This document shows positions 43,843 through 51,979 of a stretch of DNA of 64,000 bases, one piece after another (the first letter of the stretch is position 1; each line of letters begins with the position of its first letter). The stretch comes from Pseudorhodoplanes sinuspersici (GTDB lineage Bacteria > Pseudomonadota > Alphaproteobacteria > Rhizobiales > Xanthobacteraceae), in assembly GCF_002119765.1 (NCBI RefSeq), contig NZ_CP021112.1, positions 800,501 through 864,500 of the forward strand, read 5' to 3'. The translations under genes were made by a program, and so were the position numbers. Below the pieces are notes generated by a model, which was given only the letters and a program-made list of their open reading frames with translations, did not search any database and had not been told where the DNA came from.

Positions 43843-44853
43843 ATGCGCTTCAAACCAAGCCGCCGCGATCTTCTGGTTCTTTCGGGCGGCATTGTCTGCT
43901 CAGCGATTTCCCAAAGAACGAAGGCGCAGACAAAACCGAAAGTCGCCGCGTTATTCGCCGGCAGGATCGACGATAGCGGCTTCATGGAAGCGGGGTATCG
44001 TGGCCTCATGGCCGCGCGCGACAAACTCGGCGTCGAGGTCGTCTGGCAGGACCAGATCAAGCCCGAACGGGATCTGTTGGCGGCCGCGCTCCGCGACCTC
44101 GCCAAAACCGGCGCAGCCATGGTGATCGCGCATGGTGGACAAAACAACGAAGCCGCAAAACTGGTCGCGGCCGAATTTCCTCAAACCCGGTTTGTGGTCA
44201 CGCAGGGCAACGTCACCACAACAAATCTCGCAAGTTATGAGGTTCTGCAAGAAGAGTCGGCCTTTCTGGCTGGCGCCCTTGCCGCTTGGATGACAAAGAC
44301 CGGTGTTGTTGGTCATATGTCCGGCATCCGTGTCGTTCCGGGGCTGAAAGGCCGGGCCGCTTATGCCAACGGCGTCGCATACGCCAATCCGGCGGTGCGC
44401 CTGCTGACCAACTTCTCCGGCCACCAGGACGACAACGCGCTGTCGAAGCGTGTCGCATCGGCGATGATCGCGGCCAAGGCCGATATCATCTTCACGATGC
44501 TCAATGCCGGGCGCGCTGGTGCCATCGACGCGTGCCGCGAGGGCGGAGCAAAGCAAATCGGTAACGTGCGCGACTGGGCTGCGGCGATTCCGGATGTTTT
44601 CGTCGCGTCGGCTGTCGCCGATTCAGGGATCGCCTTGTTGCGTGCCGTTGAAGATCTGGTCAGCGGCGCGGCCAAGACAAATGCGATCGAGAAAATCGGC
44701 CTGAACCGCCCCGACGCAGTCCGGCTGACGATGGCGGCCGCTGTCGATGACGACCTGCGCAGGAAGATCGAAGCGCTCGCGACAGACATCCAGAGCGGCA
44801 AGGTTGACGTCTCGACAACCTGGAGCGGCGAGGAATTTCCCAATCCGGCGTGA
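43843..44853 (+). CDS. BMP/Med family substrate-binding protein
   Basis: A 336-residue periplasmic binding protein of the basic membrane protein (BMP/PnrA) family, whose members feed purine nucleosides or similar to ABC importers. The N-terminus SRRDLLVLSGGIVCSA is a twin-arginine-type signal, not a lipobox. Family core: ALFAGRIDDSGFMEAGYRGL, VIAHGGQNNEAAKLVAAEFP, QEESAFLAGALAAWMTKTGV and GVVGHMSGIRVVPGLKGRAA. No ABC permease or ATPase is near, so it is an orphan that must pair with distant genes. It converges with the Bug protein 17 bases on. Confidence 0.9.
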   Translation: MRFKPSRRDLLVLSGGIVCSAISQRTKAQTKPKVAALFAGRIDDSGFMEAGYRGLMAARDKLGVEVVWQDQIKPERDLLAAALRDLAKTGAAMVIAHGGQNNEAAKLVAAEFPQTRFVVTQGNVTTTNLASYEVLQEESAFLAGALAAWMTKTGVVGHMSGIRVVPGLKGRAAYANGVAYANPAVRLLTNFSGHQDDNALSKRVASAMIAAKADIIFTMLNAGRAGAIDACREGGAKQIGNVRDWAAAIPDVFVASAVADSGIALLRAVEDLVSGAAKTNAIEKIGLNRPDAVRLTMAAAVDDDLRRKIEALATDIQSGKVDVSTTWSGEEFPNPA

Positions 44854-44870
44854 TTTCCTCGCGCCAGCTT

Positions 44871-45845
44871 TCACTCCACCGCGAGCTTGCCCTTGACGAT
44901 CGTTTCCTTCCAGATCGCCGCTTCTGCTTTTGCGCTCTTTGCGAATTGTGCCGGTGTTTCGCCGCCCGGCAGAAAGCCGAGATCGTCGAACCTCTTGATC
45001 GCCGCCGCATCCCGCAACGCCGCCATCACCGCGGCATAGATCGCGTCGATCGCCGGCTGCGGCGTGCCTTTCGGCGCTGCAAGCCCCCACCAGTTGTCGG
45101 CGAAAAATCCCGGCACGCCGCTTTCATTGGCGGTCGGCACATCCGGGGCATTCGGCAATCGCTTGTGCGAAGCAACCGCCAGCGCTTTCACCTTGCCGGA
45201 CTCGACGAAGCCGCGACCGACACCCCAGCCGGCCAGATAAAGCTGCACTTCGCCGGTGATCGCCGCCTGCATCGCCGGCGGTGCACCGCGATAGGGCACA
45301 TGCACAAGCTCAATGCCAGTCATCTGCTTCAATCGTTCGACCGCAAGATGCGGCGTGGTGCCGACGCTCGGCGACGAATAGCTGAGCTTGCCGGGATGGG
45401 CCTTCGCATAAGCGACGAATTCGCCAAGCGTTTTCACCGGCACGTCATTGTTCATGAACATCACCGACGGCACGATCGCCGCCTTGGTGATCGGCACGAA
45501 AGATGCCAGCGGATCGAACTTTACTTTCGGGAACATGAACTGGTTGATGACGAAGTTGTTGGTCACCCCCATCAGCAGCGTATGACCGTCTGGCGCAGCA
45601 TTCGCGACGGCTGTCGCACCGATGGTACCGCCCCCGCCGCCCCGCGCATCGATCACCAGCGGCTGGCCGAGTTTCTTCTCCATCACGTCCGACAGAATGC
45701 GGATGGTGACATCGCCTGCACCACCGGCGGCATAAGGAACGATCACCGTGACCGGCCGTTCCGGAAACGCCGCATAAGCATTGCGCGGCAAAAACGGTGC
45801 GGCCGCCGCCACCGCGATGAAACTGCGTCGCGTGAGTTTGGTCAT
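44871..45845 (-). CDS. Bug-family solute-binding protein (tripartite tricarboxylate type), orphan
   Basis: A 324-residue periplasmic protein of the Bug/TctC family, which bind carboxylates for TctAB-type carriers. Tat-like N-terminus LTRRSFIAVAAAAPFLP. Family signatures: FPERPVTVIVPYAAGGAGDV, VIDARGGGGGTIGATAVANA (loop), PDGHTLLMG and the late GTPQPAIDAIYAAV. No TctA/TctB gene is near. It lies downstream of the MBL hydrolase gene by 15 bases on the same strand, so the two form a small operon facing away from a LysR regulator; a role in uptake of a carboxylate handled by that operon is inference. Confidence 0.92.
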   Translation of the reverse strand: MTKLTRRSFIAVAAAAPFLPRNAYAAFPERPVTVIVPYAAGGAGDVTIRILSDVMEKKLGQPLVIDARGGGGGTIGATAVANAAPDGHTLLMGVTNNFVINQFMFPKVKFDPLASFVPITKAAIVPSVMFMNNDVPVKTLGEFVAYAKAHPGKLSYSSPSVGTTPHLAVERLKQMTGIELVHVPYRGAPPAMQAAITGEVQLYLAGWGVGRGFVESGKVKALAVASHKRLPNAPDVPTANESGVPGFFADNWWGLAAPKGTPQPAIDAIYAAVMAALRDAAAIKRFDDLGFLPGGETPAQFAKSAKAEAAIWKETIVKGKLAVE

Positions 45846-45859
45846 CCTTATTCTCCGGG

Positions 45860-46753
45860 TTAAAGGTCGATGCGCATGAGGTCATGCGCAATCTGCAGCG
45901 GCCCCCGGTAGACGCTGCGGATTTCCTGCACGAAGGCGTCGATCTGATGCGGCCCCATCAGTTCGACCGGCATGTGTTTCTTCGCGGCGCGCTTCAGCAC
46001 CGTCGACAGTGAATCGACATGCCCGATATGCGTCGCGACAAGCTGCTTCACGCCCGCTTCGACGGCCAGCTTGCCGAGATCGGCCGGGCTCGTATGCGAG
46101 AAGGTGCCGACTTTCGAATGCCGGCGATGCTCGATGAAGGCCTCGGTGAAAGTGCATTCGTGAATGAGCAGATCGGCGTCGCGCGACAGCGCGAGGATAT
46201 TCTTGCAAGGCGCTGTATCACCGGAGAACGTCACCACCTTGCCTTCCGCCTCGATGCGGAAACCAAAACACGGTGAAACCTCCTGCGGGATGTGATCCAT
46301 ATAGGCCGCGGTGACGCGCAGATCCTTGTCTTCGAAGATCACACCGGGTGCGTATTCGCGCACATGCGGCCGTATCGCTTCCATGTTTGCCTGCCGCGCC
46401 GGGTAAGCGCCGCGTGCGCGGATATCGGCATCGAAGGCGCCGCCCTCGAACAAATGACTGACAAGATTCTTCGTGCCCTCCGGCCCGAAGACGTTGAGCG
46501 CGCCGATGCGATTGAGAATCCAGCCCGAAATCACGAAGAACGGCAATTCGCAGACGTGGTCGTGATGCAGATGAGTGAGAAACAGATCGCCGACATCGGC
46601 CGGATTGACGTCGATGCGCATAAGCTGGCGCGTCGCGCCATGCCCGCAATCCAGCATCACGTGCCGCCCGTTATCGAGCGTGATCAGAATCGCGGTGTGG
46701 CAGCGATCCGGGTCCGGAAGCGCCGCGCCGGTGCCGAGCAAAACGATCCGCAT
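45860..46753 (-). CDS. MBL-fold hydrolase, ribonuclease Z-like (AtsA-type)
   Basis: A 297-residue cytoplasmic metallo-beta-lactamase-fold hydrolase of the RNase Z/arylsulfatase shape. Metal motifs: FLTHLHHDHVCELPFF (HxHxDH), VVTFSGDTAPCKN (bridging Asp), LIHECTF (RNase Z-like Glu-Cys), and VATHIGHVDS (His). It lacks the long exosite arm needed for tRNA, so it more likely cleaves a small ester, lactone or sulfate. Start ATG 46751-46753 (a TTG two codons upstream). First gene of the operon divergent from LysR; the intergenic box suggests control by that regulator. Confidence 0.87.
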   Translation of the reverse strand: MRIVLLGTGAALPDPDRCHTAILITLDNGRHVMLDCGHGATRQLMRIDVNPADVGDLFLTHLHHDHVCELPFFVISGWILNRIGALNVFGPEGTKNLVSHLFEGGAFDADIRARGAYPARQANMEAIRPHVREYAPGVIFEDKDLRVTAAYMDHIPQEVSPCFGFRIEAEGKVVTFSGDTAPCKNILALSRDADLLIHECTFTEAFIEHRRHSKVGTFSHTSPADLGKLAVEAGVKQLVATHIGHVDSLSTVLKRAAKKHMPVELMGPHQIDAFVQEIRSVYRGPLQIAHDLMRIDL

Positions 46754-46813
46754 GAACAATCTCTCCTCTGCGGAGGCGATTGTGCGCCACCCTTTTGATA
46801 AGGGAAGATCGAT

Positions 46814-46832
46814 TTATGCTATTGTGTGATAA
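46814..46832. promoter_or_regulatory. LysR-type box TTAT-N11-ATAA
   Basis: Between the divergent MBL hydrolase and lysR genes. The palindrome TTAT-N11-ATAA fits the T-N11-A rule for LysR-type regulators. It is 29 bases before the LysR ATG and 60 before the hydrolase start, so one site could serve both promoters. Confidence 0.65.
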
Positions 46833-46861
46833 CCTATTGGAATATTACCGCCGGGCCTGCC

Positions 46862-47773
46862 ATGACCTCATCGCTCCGCACGCGCCATCTGGAAGTGCTG
46901 CTGGCCGTCGCCGCCGCAGGCTCGATGCAGCGGGCGGCACAGCGCATCCGCCTCACCCAACCGGCCATCTCCAAACTGATCGGCGAGATCGAGGCGATCT
47001 TCGGCACAGCTTTATTCGAACGCTCGAAGCGCGGCGTCTCGCTGACCGAAAGCGGGCAGGCGCTGGTCGAACGGGCGCAGTTCCTGCTCAACGATCTGCA
47101 GCACACACAGGAAGAGATCGCAGCGATCGACAGCGGCACCATCGGCCGTTTGCGGATCGGCGCATTGCCCGTCGTCGAAAGTTCGATCCTGCCGCAAAGC
47201 CTGGCGGCGCTGCGCAAGCAGGCCCCCGCTCTGCGCATCCAGATCGAGGAAGGCACGCGCGCATCCCTGCTCGCCTCACTCCGCCGCGGCGAACTCGATT
47301 GCGTGATCGGCCGGCTCGAGGTCGGCTCCGCGGAGGCTGAGCTACATTGCGAAAAACTGTTGCGCTTGCCTGTGCTCATCGTCGCCGCCACGCGGCATCC
47401 GCTCACCCAGCAGAAAAAGGTGACGCTGTCCGACCTCGCCGCCTATCCCTGGGTGCTGCCGCGCATCGGCGCACCGATCCGCACCGTGATCGACAGCTTG
47501 TTTGTCAGTGCGGGCCTCGCAGCGCCGGCGCCGTTGATCGAATCCACATCGATCCGTCTCAATTATGAACTCGTTCGCACATCGGACATGATCGGCGTGA
47601 TGAGCGAGGCCGCCGCCATGACCTATGCCGCGCAGCGCCGGCTCGCGATCCTGCCGATCGATCTCGGCGACCGCCTGCCGTACGTTGGCGTGATGATGCG
47701 ATCGGCGCGCATGTCGAAGGCCATGGCGCTGTTCCTGCGCATTCTGCGGGAACAATGCCGCGCCGGGGCATGA
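46862..47773 (+). CDS. LysR-family transcriptional regulator
   Basis: A 303-residue LysR regulator. N-terminal winged helix: LRTRHLEVLLAVAAAGSMQR, AAQRIRLTQPAISKLIGEIE, and ALFERSKRGVSLTESGQALV. The substrate-binding domain follows (GRLRIGALPVVESSILPQSL and later YPWVLPRIGAPIRTVI). The HTH helix AISKLIGEIE resembles the GbpR/AtzR branch. The ATG at 46862 is preferred over an earlier in-frame ATG at 46826, which would place the T-N11-A box inside the coding region. Divergent from the MBL-Bug operon, its likely target; the inducer is unknown. Confidence 0.92.
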   Translation: MTSSLRTRHLEVLLAVAAAGSMQRAAQRIRLTQPAISKLIGEIEAIFGTALFERSKRGVSLTESGQALVERAQFLLNDLQHTQEEIAAIDSGTIGRLRIGALPVVESSILPQSLAALRKQAPALRIQIEEGTRASLLASLRRGELDCVIGRLEVGSAEAELHCEKLLRLPVLIVAATRHPLTQQKKVTLSDLAAYPWVLPRIGAPIRTVIDSLFVSAGLAAPAPLIESTSIRLNYELVRTSDMIGVMSEAAAMTYAAQRRLAILPIDLGDRLPYVGVMMRSARMSKAMALFLRILREQCRAGA

Positions 47774-47807
47774 TCCGGAAAAGTGGGAACCGGTTTTCTA
47801 GATCATG
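47769..47807. repeat. CATGATC-type Rhizobiales repeat
   Basis: Inverted ends CATGATC and GATCATG around CCGGAAAAGTGGGAACCGG, followed by CTCAAACAAAAGG. It is the familiar CATGATCCGGAAAAGTGGG element of Bradyrhizobium-like genomes. It starts within the lysR stop region. Confidence 0.85.
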
Positions 47808-47854
47808 CTCAAACAAAAGGCGTCCCGATGACGCTGCGTCATGCGAAATGGTCG

Positions 47855-47986
47855 CACCTGTCAAGTCTTACAGGTGGGCAAGCGCGACAAAGTCTGACTT
47901 TTGTGCCGCGTCGGCTCACCTTAAGTGCCCCACACTTCGGAAACCGACATCCGAGCCCCGGTGCATTTCGGTGTGCCGGGGTTTTT
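47855..47986 (+). ncRNA. candidate structured leader or small RNA upstream of the L,D-transpeptidase
   Basis: Three nested-free stems in a row: CACCTGT/ACAGGTG (47855-47876), ACAAAG/CTTTTGT within GCGCGACAAAGTCTGACT, and a TCGG..CCGA closure (47911-47947). A perfect terminator follows (47956-47986). No reading frame in this 132-base stretch looks like protein. The gene-free 311 bases from 47774 to 48084 hold this unit, the repeat at its left, and about 100 bases before the transpeptidase ATG. It could be a riboswitch-like attenuator for that gene, an independent RNA, or a long 3' end of lysR. Confidence 0.45.
47956..47986 (+). terminator. intrinsic terminator
   Basis: A 10-base-pair stem CCCCGGTGCA / TGTGCCGGGG (two G-T pairs), 6-base loop, and TTTTT. 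It reads rightward and lies 183 bases past lysR and about 100 before the L,D-transpeptidase start. Confidence 0.85.
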
Positions 47987-48084
47987 CGTTTGACGTTTCA
48001 TTGTGGCTTCCCGGCACTAGTCGGTCCGCTCTGCGCCGATATTGTGCCGCCCTCATCGGCGGGGGCGTCGAGGGAACATCATCA

Positions 48085-48921
48085 ATGAAATTGCAGATTT
48101 TCTTCGCTGCGTCGGCCTTGGCGCTCGTTGTGACTGAGGCCGCCGCTCAGGATAGCAATTCGGTAAAAACACGGCACGCAGCGGCACCGGCCGCAAGCGC
48201 CAATGATGCGACCGCGGCCCCGCTCGCGCAGCCGGCGCCGGAAGCCAGGACCGAGCCGGCCCGCGCAGCTAAACCCAAGCCGAGAAAGCGCACGGCGCGT
48301 CGTCCGGCACCTCAGCCGCAACCGCAACCGGCGGAGCCTGAAAACTGGATCGGCCGCATCTTCGGTGCGCCGATGCAGAACCCGTCCACTGATCCGCGCA
48401 TGCCCGCCGGCCGCGGCGCACCGCGCTATGCGGTCGCGCGTCCGCCGTCGAACAAGCTGTTTCTCGGCATGTTCTATTCGATCATTCCGAAGGAGACCGT
48501 GGCCTTTCACGAGGATTACAAGCCCGGCACCATCGTCGTGCGTCATCGCGAACGGCGGCTCTATTACGTGCTCGGCAACGGTCAGGCGATCCGCTACGCC
48601 ATCGCGGTCGGCCGCGAAGGCGCAGCCTGGTCCGGCACCAGCGTCGTATCGAACAAGCGCGAATGGCCGGACTGGAGGCCGACCCCGTCAATCCTCGCGC
48701 GCCAGCCGGACCTGCCGCGTCATGTGGAAGGCGGCCCGAACAATCCGCTGGGCGCCCGTGCGCTCTATCTCGGCCAGACGCTGTATCGCATCCACGGCAC
48801 CAACGAACCCTGGATGATCGGCGAGGAAGCGTCATCCGGCTGCATCCGCATGACCAACGAGGATGTGATCGATCTCTACAATCGCACGCGCCTCGGCGCG
48901 ACGGTTGTCGTGCAGCAGTAG
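48085..48921 (+). CDS. L,D-transpeptidase (YkuD/ErfK type)
   Basis: A 278-residue periplasmic enzyme that forms 3-3 cross-links in peptidoglycan or attaches proteins to it. Signal peptide MKLQIFFAASALALVVTEAA then AAQD. A Pro/Ala/Lys-rich linker (about 30-85, with KPKPRKRTARRPAPQPQPQP) reaches across the periplasm. The YkuD domain (about 130-278) ends with the catalytic HGTNEPWMIG and SSGCIRMTNEDV. Proline runs (PQPQPQP) suggest EF-P dependence. Start ATG 48085. A candidate structured RNA with terminator lies upstream, and a clean terminator follows. Confidence 0.93.
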   Translation: MKLQIFFAASALALVVTEAAAQDSNSVKTRHAAAPAASANDATAAPLAQPAPEARTEPARAAKPKPRKRTARRPAPQPQPQPAEPENWIGRIFGAPMQNPSTDPRMPAGRGAPRYAVARPPSNKLFLGMFYSIIPKETVAFHEDYKPGTIVVRHRERRLYYVLGNGQAIRYAIAVGREGAAWSGTSVVSNKREWPDWRPTPSILARQPDLPRHVEGGPNNPLGARALYLGQTLYRIHGTNEPWMIGEEASSGCIRMTNEDVIDLYNRTRLGATVVVQQ

Positions 48922-48951
48922 CCGACGCGACATGATATTACTGCGGGGGCA

Positions 48952-48977
48952 AGGCCGGGCGAAAGCCCGGCCTTTTT
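48952..48977 (+). terminator. intrinsic terminator after the L,D-transpeptidase
   Basis: A 9-base-pair stem AGGCCGGGC / GCCCGGCCT with a GAAA loop and a run of T, 30 bases past the stop codon. A textbook rho-independent terminator. Confidence 0.92.
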
Positions 48978-49022
48978 ATTGCGCTGTCTTTCCTCACAAC
49001 GGAGAGAGATAAACAAGCGACA

Positions 49023-50942
49023 TCATCTGCCCATCCCTTTCCCCTTCAACGCGGTCCCGATCTCATCCAATATTGCCGGATCGTCGATCGTTGCCGGCAT
49101 CGTCCAGTCTTCGCCATCGGCAATCTTTTTCATCGTGCCACGCAGAATCTTGCCGGAACGCGTTTTCGGCAATCTGGACACCGTGATCGCGAGCTTGAAG
49201 GCCGCGACCGGGCCGATGCGATCGCGCACCAGCGCGACGATCTCCGTCTCGATCTCCGCATGGGCGCGCGGCACGCCCGCTTTCAGCACCACGAAGCCGC
49301 ATGGCACTTCGCCCTTCAACGCGTCGGCAACACCGATCACCGCGCATTCGGCGACATCGGGATGCGCCGCCAGCACCTCTTCCATGCCGCCGGTGGAGAG
49401 ACGATGGCCGGCGACATTGATGATGTCGTCAGTGCGTCCCATCACATGCACATAGCCGTCGTCATCCTTGAAGCCGGCATCAGCGGTTTTGTAATAACCG
49501 GGAAATTCGGCGAGATACGATTCCTTGAAGCGCTCGTCCTGTTGCCACAGAGTTGGAAAAGCGCCCGGCGGCAATGGCAGCTTCACCACGATCGAGCCAA
49601 TGGCGTTGGACGCAACCTCGTTGCAGCTTTCGTCCACGACGCGCACGTCCCAGCCCGGCATCGGCACCGTCGCCGAACCATGCTTCACCGGCAGCATGCC
49701 AAGCCCGACCGGATTGCCGGCAATGCACCAGCCGGTTTCGGTCTGCCACCAGTGATCTACCACCGGCTTGTGCAATTTCTCTTCCGCCCATGCGATGGTC
49801 GGCGGATCGGCGCGCTCACCGGCCAGAAACAGCGTGCGGAAATGCGACAGGTCATATTGCGCCAGTAGCTTGCCGTCCGGGTCTTCCTTTTTGATCGCGC
49901 GAAACGCCGTCGGCGCGGTGAAGAGCGCCACCGCCTTGTGCTGCGAGATCACGCGCCAATAAGCGCCGGCATCCGGCGTGCCGACCGGTTTGCCCTCGTA
50001 CATGATCGACGTCGCGCCATGAAACAGCGGCGCATAGACGATATAGGAATGCCCGACCACCCAGCCGATATCGGAGCCGCACCACCAGACTTCGCCGGGA
50101 TCGACGCCGTAGAGATTCTTCATCGACCATTTCAACGCAACGAGATGGCCGCCATTGTCGCGCACGACACCCTTCGGGATGCCGGTCGTGCCGGACGTAT
50201 AGAGAATGTAGAGCGGATCGGTTGCCAGCACGGGCACGCATTCAGCGTGTTTGTTCGCCGCGATGGCGGCATCGCGTACATCCCTCCAGTCGTGATCGCG
50301 GCCGGCGATCAGCAAAGCCTGCTCCTGCGGACGTTGCAGGATCATGCAGGCCGATGGCTTGAACGCCGCCATCGCGATCGCTTCATCGAGCAACGGCTTG
50401 TATTTGACGATACGCCCCGGCTCGATGCCGCAACTGGCCGTCAGCACCAGTTTCGGCTTGGCATCATCGATGCGCTTGGCCAGTTCGTTCGCCGCAAAGC
50501 CGCCGAACACCACCGAATGCACCGCGCCGATGCGCGCACAGGCCAACATCGCGAACACCGCTTCCGGCACCAGCGGCATGTAAATGATGACGCGGTCGCC
50601 CTTGCCGACACCAAAATCCTGCAGGATCGCGGCCAGCGTCGACACCTCGAACAGCATCTCCTCATAGCTGAAGGATGCGACCGTATGGGTGACCGGTGAA
50701 TCGTAGATCAGCGCCGCCTGCTTGCCGCGTCCGCGCCGCACATGGCGATCCAGCGCGTTGTAGCAGGTGTTGACCACACCGCCGGCGAACCAGCGGCCAT
50801 AGACTCCCATCGCCGGATCGAAGACCTTCTTTGCCGGCTCGATCCAATCGATCTCCCGCGCGGCCTCCGCCCAGAAGCCTTCCGGGTCGCGCAGCCACTG
50901 CGCATAGACCTCGTGATACCGGCTCACGGTTTTCGCATCCAT
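49023..50942 (-). CDS. prpE: propionyl-CoA synthetase
   Basis: An AMP-forming acyl-CoA synthetase of 639 residues that activates propionate (or acetate) to the CoA thioester. Seen: the ACAS N-terminal segment with GVYGRWFAGGVVNTCYNALD, the P-loop ILYTSGTTGIPKG (about 245), WWCGSDIGWVVGHSYIVYAP, HWWQTETGWCIAGNP, GRTDDIINVAGHRLSTGGME and the acetylatable Lys in RSGKILRGTMKKI. RLSTGGMEEVLA rather than RIGTAE favours propionate over acetate, as in PrpE. The start is the ATG at 50940-50942 after GGGAGGG; the long upstream frame is antisense to the TSUP genes. Confidence 0.95.
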   Translation of the reverse strand: MDAKTVSRYHEVYAQWLRDPEGFWAEAAREIDWIEPAKKVFDPAMGVYGRWFAGGVVNTCYNALDRHVRRGRGKQAALIYDSPVTHTVASFSYEEMLFEVSTLAAILQDFGVGKGDRVIIYMPLVPEAVFAMLACARIGAVHSVVFGGFAANELAKRIDDAKPKLVLTASCGIEPGRIVKYKPLLDEAIAMAAFKPSACMILQRPQEQALLIAGRDHDWRDVRDAAIAANKHAECVPVLATDPLYILYTSGTTGIPKGVVRDNGGHLVALKWSMKNLYGVDPGEVWWCGSDIGWVVGHSYIVYAPLFHGATSIMYEGKPVGTPDAGAYWRVISQHKAVALFTAPTAFRAIKKEDPDGKLLAQYDLSHFRTLFLAGERADPPTIAWAEEKLHKPVVDHWWQTETGWCIAGNPVGLGMLPVKHGSATVPMPGWDVRVVDESCNEVASNAIGSIVVKLPLPPGAFPTLWQQDERFKESYLAEFPGYYKTADAGFKDDDGYVHVMGRTDDIINVAGHRLSTGGMEEVLAAHPDVAECAVIGVADALKGEVPCGFVVLKAGVPRAHAEIETEIVALVRDRIGPVAAFKLAITVSRLPKTRSGKILRGTMKKIADGEDWTMPATIDDPAILDEIGTALKGKGMGR

Positions 50943-50962
50943 CGGCGTTTCCCTCCCTCCCG

Positions 50963-51058
50963 CCTCATCCCGAGAAGGCTGCGAGGCAGCCGTCTCGAAG
51001 GATAGGCGGGCCTCACCCTTCGAGACGCCCGCTAACGCGCGGCTCCTCAGGGTGAGGA
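50963..51058. repeat. REP-type element between prpE and the TSUP pair
   Basis: CCTCATCCCGAGAAGGC..GCCGTCTCGAAGG and CCTCACCCTTCGAGACGCC..GGCTCCTCAGGGTGAGG, forming nested palindromes with inverted CCTCA..TGAGG ends. The CTTCGAGACG / CTCAGGGTGAGG modules recur in many alphaproteobacterial genomes. Confidence 0.75.
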
Positions 51059-51212
51059 TTATGATTTTGTGCGATTGTGAGTTGGCCACCGGTAATTGCA
51101 AGCACCCGCTGGATGACCCAATCGTCGTATCTGAGCGCAGGCGCGCCATGCCAAATGAGCAATGGCGGCAGGGCGCCGGCTGCGGTTTTATCCGCGCAAA
51201 CGAGATCCCCCC

Positions 51213-51977
51213 TTGCACCTCCCAACCGACCCGCTGTTCTGGATCGTCGCTGCGATCGCCGTGACGCTGCTTGGCCTTGCCAAGGGCGGCTTTACCGGCG
51301 TCGGGATGGTGGCAACGCCGATGCTGGCCTTGATCGTGCCGCCGCTTCAGGCCGTGACCCTGATGCTGCCGATCCTGCTGCTGCAGGATGTCATCTCGGT
51401 CTGGGTGTATCGGAAGCATTGGGACCCCTGGAACCTGAAGGTCCTGATCCCGGGGGGCCTGATCGGCGTCGGCCTGGCCGGCCTGCTGGCGGCCTATGTC
51501 CCCGGTTATGTCGTGAAGCTGAATGTCGGCATTATCGGCGCCGCTTTCGTGCTGTGGCGCTGGTTCGGACCCAAGGGCGGCGACATCGGCATCCGGCCCA
51601 GCGCGGCGAGCGGCCTGTTCTGGGGAGCAATGTCGGGCTTCACCTCGACGCTGGCCAATGCCGGAGCACCGCCCTGGCAAGTGCATATGATGCCACAGCA
51701 TCTGCCGAAGCTAATCTTCGCGGGCACGGCAACGATGTATTTCGCCGCCACCAATTTTGTGAAGGTTGTGCCCTATGCTGCGCTCGGCCAGTTCAACACC
51801 GACAATCTCCTGATCTCCGCCGTGTTGTTTCCGCTGGCCATCGCCACGAATTTTATCGGCGTCTGGCTGGTGCGCGTCACGCCGCAGGAAACCTTCTACA
51901 AGATCGTCTATGTCATCACCTTCGTCATATCGCTGGAGCTGATCCGCAGCGGCACCACGACCTTTCTGCACGGATAA
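51213..51977 (+). CDS. TSUP (TauE/SafE) carrier, first gene of the second tandem pair
   Basis: A 254-residue membrane protein of about eight helices. TSUP signature: LLGLAKGGFTGVGMVATPML near the N-terminus, and the second repeat FWGAMSGFTSTLANAGAPPW. Strong similarity to the next gene: both have LLQDVISVW[VW]YRK.WDPWNLK and [VI]RVTPQE.FYKI. The TTG at 51213 (LHLPTDPLFW) aligns without gaps with the neighbour's MSIITDPVFY, which is why I chose it; no ATG fits. Substrate unknown. It belongs to a different TSUP branch from the 3.7-5.3 kb pair. Confidence 0.88.
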   Translation: MHLPTDPLFWIVAAIAVTLLGLAKGGFTGVGMVATPMLALIVPPLQAVTLMLPILLLQDVISVWVYRKHWDPWNLKVLIPGGLIGVGLAGLLAAYVPGYVVKLNVGIIGAAFVLWRWFGPKGGDIGIRPSAASGLFWGAMSGFTSTLANAGAPPWQVHMMPQHLPKLIFAGTATMYFAATNFVKVVPYAALGQFNTDNLLISAVLFPLAIATNFIGVWLVRVTPQETFYKIVYVITFVISLELIRSGTTTFLHG

Positions 51978-51979
51978 CG

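Noticed and set aside
47755-48084. A 110-residue N-terminal extension of the L,D-transpeptidase
   Set aside because: It would read through a repeat and a terminator; the ATG at 48085 starts a proper signal peptide.
50943-51701. A 250-residue N-terminal extension of prpE
   Set aside because: It is antisense to the TSUP gene, and an ATG with a strong GGGAGGG site at 50942 gives the usual PrpE N-terminus.
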